Below are positions 60,489 through 64,000 of a DNA stretch of 64,000 bases, one piece after another; position 1 is the stretch's first letter, and every line of letters begins with the position of its first letter. The stretch is from Rhyzopertha dominica. Its lineage: Eukaryota > Arthropoda > Insecta > Coleoptera > Bostrichidae. Location: the NCBI GenBank assembly GCA_025024175.1, contig QCXZ01000003.1, positions 3,162,001 through 3,226,000 of the forward strand. Reading direction: 5' to 3'. A program made the position numbers and the translations under genes. Under the pieces are notes generated by a model, which did not search any database, was not told where the DNA came from, and saw nothing but the letters and a program-made list of their open reading frames with translations.

Positions 60489-62858
60489 ATGCTCGCTTTA
60501 GCTGTGCTGTTCGTTTCCGTCAAGATCGCGTTTGGCGCGAGAATTTTGGCTGTAATGCCCACTCCATCATACAGCCATCAAATAGTCTTCAGGCCGCTTT
60601 GGAGGGAGCTATCTTTAAGAGGGCACAAAATCACGCTTTTAACAACGGACCCAATGAACGACAAAAGCTACCCCAACATCACGGAAATTAATTGGAATTT
60701 TGCTTACCAACTGTGGAATGAAAAGCACCAGTTCACAAGCAAAGTGCACGATTACAGCAGCAATTTCCTGCAGGTCGCTGACATCTACTTGGCCATGATG
60801 AACGATATAATGGAGCAGGAGTTATCGCACCCCCAAGTGCAACAACTGATTCAAGACAGAAACGAAACGTTCGATTTGGTGATGGTGGAATACATCTACC
60901 CAACCATGGTAGCTTTCAGCAAGAGATTCGATTGTCCCTTCATCGGAGTGGTGCCTCTAGACGCTTTGGGATTGGCTCATGAAGCCATAGGAAACCCAAC
61001 AAACCCAGCATTATATCCCGATTTTACTCTTCCTTTTACTGGAGATCTAACCTTCCTTCAAAGGATCGCAAGCGCTCTGTATTGGGTTTGGATTAGATAT
61101 TACTCGAGCATGTACATTTATCCTTTAGAAAACATGACAGTCAAGAAGCATTTCGGCGAAAACATGCCCCACTTGAAGGAAATCGAAAGCGAGATCAGTA
61201 TGTTGTTCCTAAACTTAAATCCAGTTTTTCATCCCATAAGACCACTGGTTCCTGCTACCATTTCAATTGGTGGCGGGGCCCATTTACATTCCGGGAAACC
61301 CTTGCCAAAGGTTAGCAATAAGATTACTTAAGTGCAGTTTTAACAAATTCAATCGTAGGATCTTCAAGAATTCTTAGACAAATCAACACAAGGTGTCATT
61401 TACTTTAGTTTGGGAACTAACATCAAAAGCAAGGACCTTCTGGAAAGTACGAGAAAGGCGATCCTCGCAACTTTTTCCGAGTTACCTTATAACATACTAT
61501 GGAAATACGAAACCGACAACATGGAGTTACCAAAAAATGTTGTGGTAAAGCAATGGTTACCCCAACAGGACGTCTTAAGTATGCTATTTACCTACATATT
61601 ATCCAAATGCAGAACATATTTTTTTACAGGACATCCCAACATAAAACTTTTCATAACTCAGGGAGGTCTTCAATCAATGGAAGAAGCTATTACGAATGGT
61701 GTGCCAATGTTGGCCATGCCGTTTTTCTCAGACCAACTACCAAACGTGAAAAGCATGGTCTCAAAAGGGTTGGGGCAGTCCATGGACTTCAAAAAGTTAA
61801 CGAAAGAGGCCTTTAAAGAAGCTATTTTGGAAGTAATTCGCAACGACAGGTAAGGTTACAACACCCTAGTATACAAAGGTTCCAAAATATTATACACCTA
61901 GTTGTATCTAGTCGCAAAAGAGACTCACCTACAATTATCTTCCATAGTTTCATCTTCTAACCATTATGTTCGCGTATTTTTCTATAATAAANACCTTCAC
62001 AGTTCAAATGTGTCTTAAAACACTTAAAAGCACGCAATAACAATCATTAATAACTTAACAAAACCGGCATTTTGAATTTCGTCGTTTTACTGGTTAAAAT
62101 CAAAGAGGGCACAGGTAAGCACGCCCAGGCTGCCACTGTCGCCAACTGTAATTCAAACTGAAAGTAACAGACATGAACTAGCAACAAATAATCAAATAAA
62201 TGAATACCTTGTTAACTAACATAAATCACTTCCATTTCAGCATTACCTATGTATAAAACTGTCTGTTAACGCCGCTAAATGTTTCTTTTACTGACATTTT
62301 TTTAAAGTAAAGTCTCGAAATTATCTAGGGATTTTAGTGAAAACAACAAAATTGCCGCCGAACTTCAAATTTTAAAAAGTTTGATTTGAACTTTTGTGTA
62401 GCATTTTGAATGATATGTTCCTTATTTCGTTCATTTTTACAGCATACTATTATACGTCATAACTTATAGATACAATGCAGTCTCTTTTGTAAGCGTTACC
62501 CATACTCTTTTCAGGATAATTTTTTAGTATTTAGTAAACAATATTAGTTGTTGTTGACAGATATAAAGAAACAGTTGAAGAATATTCAAGAATTCTAACA
62601 GATCAACAACTGTCTGGATTAGAGTTGGGTGTGTGGTGGACGGAATATGTTATTCGACATAAAGGTGCAGCCCATCTAAGAAGTCCGACTGCAGATGTCC
62701 CCTTTTACAAGTACTACTATTTGGATGTACTGGTATTTCTATCGGTTGTAATTTATCTAGTGTATAGTGCACTTCTTATGCTTCTGCGATTAGTTCGTAG
62801 GTTTATAGCTAGCATATGGTGGACGCATGTTAAAGGCAGTAAAAGTAAGAATGATTAG
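60489..62858 (+). CDS. UDP-glycosyltransferase (insect UGT)
   Basis: This membrane enzyme of the ER transfers sugar from a UDP-sugar to small lipophilic acceptors, typically in detoxification, pigment or hormone metabolism. Exons are 60,489-61,310, 61,359-61,578, 61,630-61,849 and 62,561-62,858, with GT/AG introns of 48, 51 and 711 bp, giving 519 residues, the usual family size. A signal peptide (about 1-17) is followed by the acceptor half with PTPSYSHQ (His at about 29, the likely catalytic base). The donor half has YFSLGTN, KQWLPQQDVL and the signature LFITQGGLQSMEEAI...MPFFSDQ. A C-terminal transmembrane segment (YLDVLVFLSVVIYLVYSALLML) precedes a basic cytosolic tail ending KSKND, which fits ER retention. 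The substrate cannot be predicted. Confidence 0.95.
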
Positions 62859-63936
62859 GTATCGCACTGGCAATAGCATGTCTAATTTAAGTGCCAGGTC
62901 TATATTTATTCATTTTATGTGTATATTAGTATTGCTCTCGTATCATGACGTGTTAGAGATAATTACTTTTGTATCTCAGAAAACAAAAGCAGTTTTTTTT
63001 TGTATTTACCAGGAAATTTAATTTATTTTATTGTGTTTGTTGTATATTTATTCACAGTTATAACATTTGAGATGATTTTAAAATTATAAATATTTATTTT
63101 AAGGATCAGATGCAATAAAGTAACATACAAAACAAATGACGTTAGCATTTTATAGATGGCAAATAGGTATCATAATATTATTAAAGCAAATCATAGGTCA
63201 TTCTACTGGTGAATTTACAATACTTGTTTCAATTTGATTCTGCACAAGTACATTTGTACTGTAGAAAGATCAAATCCCATATTTTATTAAAATTGTTCAC
63301 ATTATGACTTATTGGTGTAAAACATGATGGCTTCCATTCCATAAGTATAAAAATTTTTTCATATTAAACTATGTAATTTGTTTCTTTTAATAAGAAAATG
63401 TCATACTTACCAAGAAATAATATTTTCAGAAAGTGTTGCAGAAAACTATCAGATTAACTATACAATTTTCCTTTTTAGCAACGTGATGATATTGCAGAAT
63501 TCTGATTTTTCAATCACCTGGGCCAACTATCCATAAAATTTTTCAAACAATTCAACTGTACAAAATATTGGAGCTTACACAAAAAAAGCCTATTTACAAG
63601 ATGACAGCGATTTTTTCTTGAAAATTGTGACTATATAAATGAGAGATGTGTTTATCATAGATATTAAAAAAATTACCCAACCTGCGATATGCTCGTGTAG
63701 TACAATGGACGCAAATTTTGTTTCAAAATTTCTGAAACACTTTAATACAACACATAATCTGGCTACACTGCACAGAAGAATAATTATTTCTCGTGTGAAT
63801 ATAGGAACAGGAATGTTTAATAATTTATTTTGACGTAATAAAAATAAGTTATACGAAAGCAAATGTTGTGTGATGCATAAACAGTGGCAAAGATTCGGAA
63901 TTTTGCAGGGTTTACAACTGTTGTAACATAAAGAAC
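62859..63936. other. No gene recognised
   Basis: 3' flank of the UGT gene and AT-rich DNA. Frames of 60-90 codons near 63,590-63,860 have no known domain. Confidence 0.45.
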
Positions 63937-64000
63937 AGAGCCATCCACCTTACAGCCCTGATTTAACACCTAACGACGAATATGAAAAAAGTTTTTTGTT
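63937..64000 (+). pseudogene. Possible transposase fragment cut by window end
   Basis: The last bases translate as HPPYSPDLTPNDEYEKSFL, closely matching the third catalytic block of mariner/Tc1 transposases (PPYSPDLAPSDYHLF). Only about 20 codons are visible and the frame upstream is not recognisable. Confidence 0.4.

Overview
This is a eukaryotic, AT-rich window whose gene content fits an insect. The evidence is GT-AG introns, intronless stress-type hsp70 genes, an insect-style membrane UDP-glycosyltransferase, and abundant arthropod-type transposon debris (mariner, Tc1/IS630-like, Jockey/CR1-like LINE, Penelope, Mutator-YqaJ). A beetle is a plausible host, but that is an inference from overall protein character and not a demonstrated identity. 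Scattered single N calls (also inside genes) show a consensus assembly with unresolved bases.

Layout. Positions 1-39,400 hold no intact host gene that I can recognise. This part is intergenic or intronic DNA colonised by decayed mobile elements: a Tc/mariner-like element (about 3.0-4.1 kb), a Penelope-like element with head-to-head inverted ends (5.0-6.6 kb), an IS630/Tc1-like element with long terminal inverted repeats (7.5-9.8 kb), an arthropod repeat ORF fragment (10.9-11.4 kb), a second Penelope end (16.6 kb), a LINE with one continuous frame broken only by three TAA stops (17.1-19.9 kb), Penelope RT debris (21.3-22.0 kb), Mutator-like/YqaJ debris (23.8-24.8 kb), another IS630-like remnant (28.3-28.9 kb), a nearly intact mariner (31.4-32.6 kb), and LINE remnants at 33.7 and 34.6-36.1 kb. 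Between them lie several GC-richer patches and two short segments flanked by good splice-site consensus that may be exons of an unrecognised gene.

Positions 39,400-62,900 form the gene-bearing part. In order there are a Pin1/dodo-type peptidyl-prolyl isomerase (3 exons, +), mitochondrial ribosomal protein mS29/DAP3 (2 exons, +), three intronless cytosolic/nuclear inducible-type hsp70 genes (copies A and B on -, copy C on +), a decayed transposase, and a four-exon UDP-glycosyltransferase (+). The hsp70 trio is the functional centrepiece. Copies A and B are tandem, B and C are divergent, and each has a TATA box about 120-160 bp upstream of its ATG, preceded by arrays of alternating GAA/TTC heat-shock elements. 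Upstream of A and B there is also a degenerate, oppositely oriented promoter-like block, and further out an HSE-bearing module present in three copies (47.3, 49.5 and 53.2 kb). Together these suggest repeated duplication and loss within an originally divergent hsp70 cluster.

No prokaryotic-type system, CRISPR array, rRNA or convincing tRNA was seen. The most interesting signals are the duplicated heat-shock regulatory modules, the near-intact LINE and mariner copies, and the structured Penelope inverted repeat.
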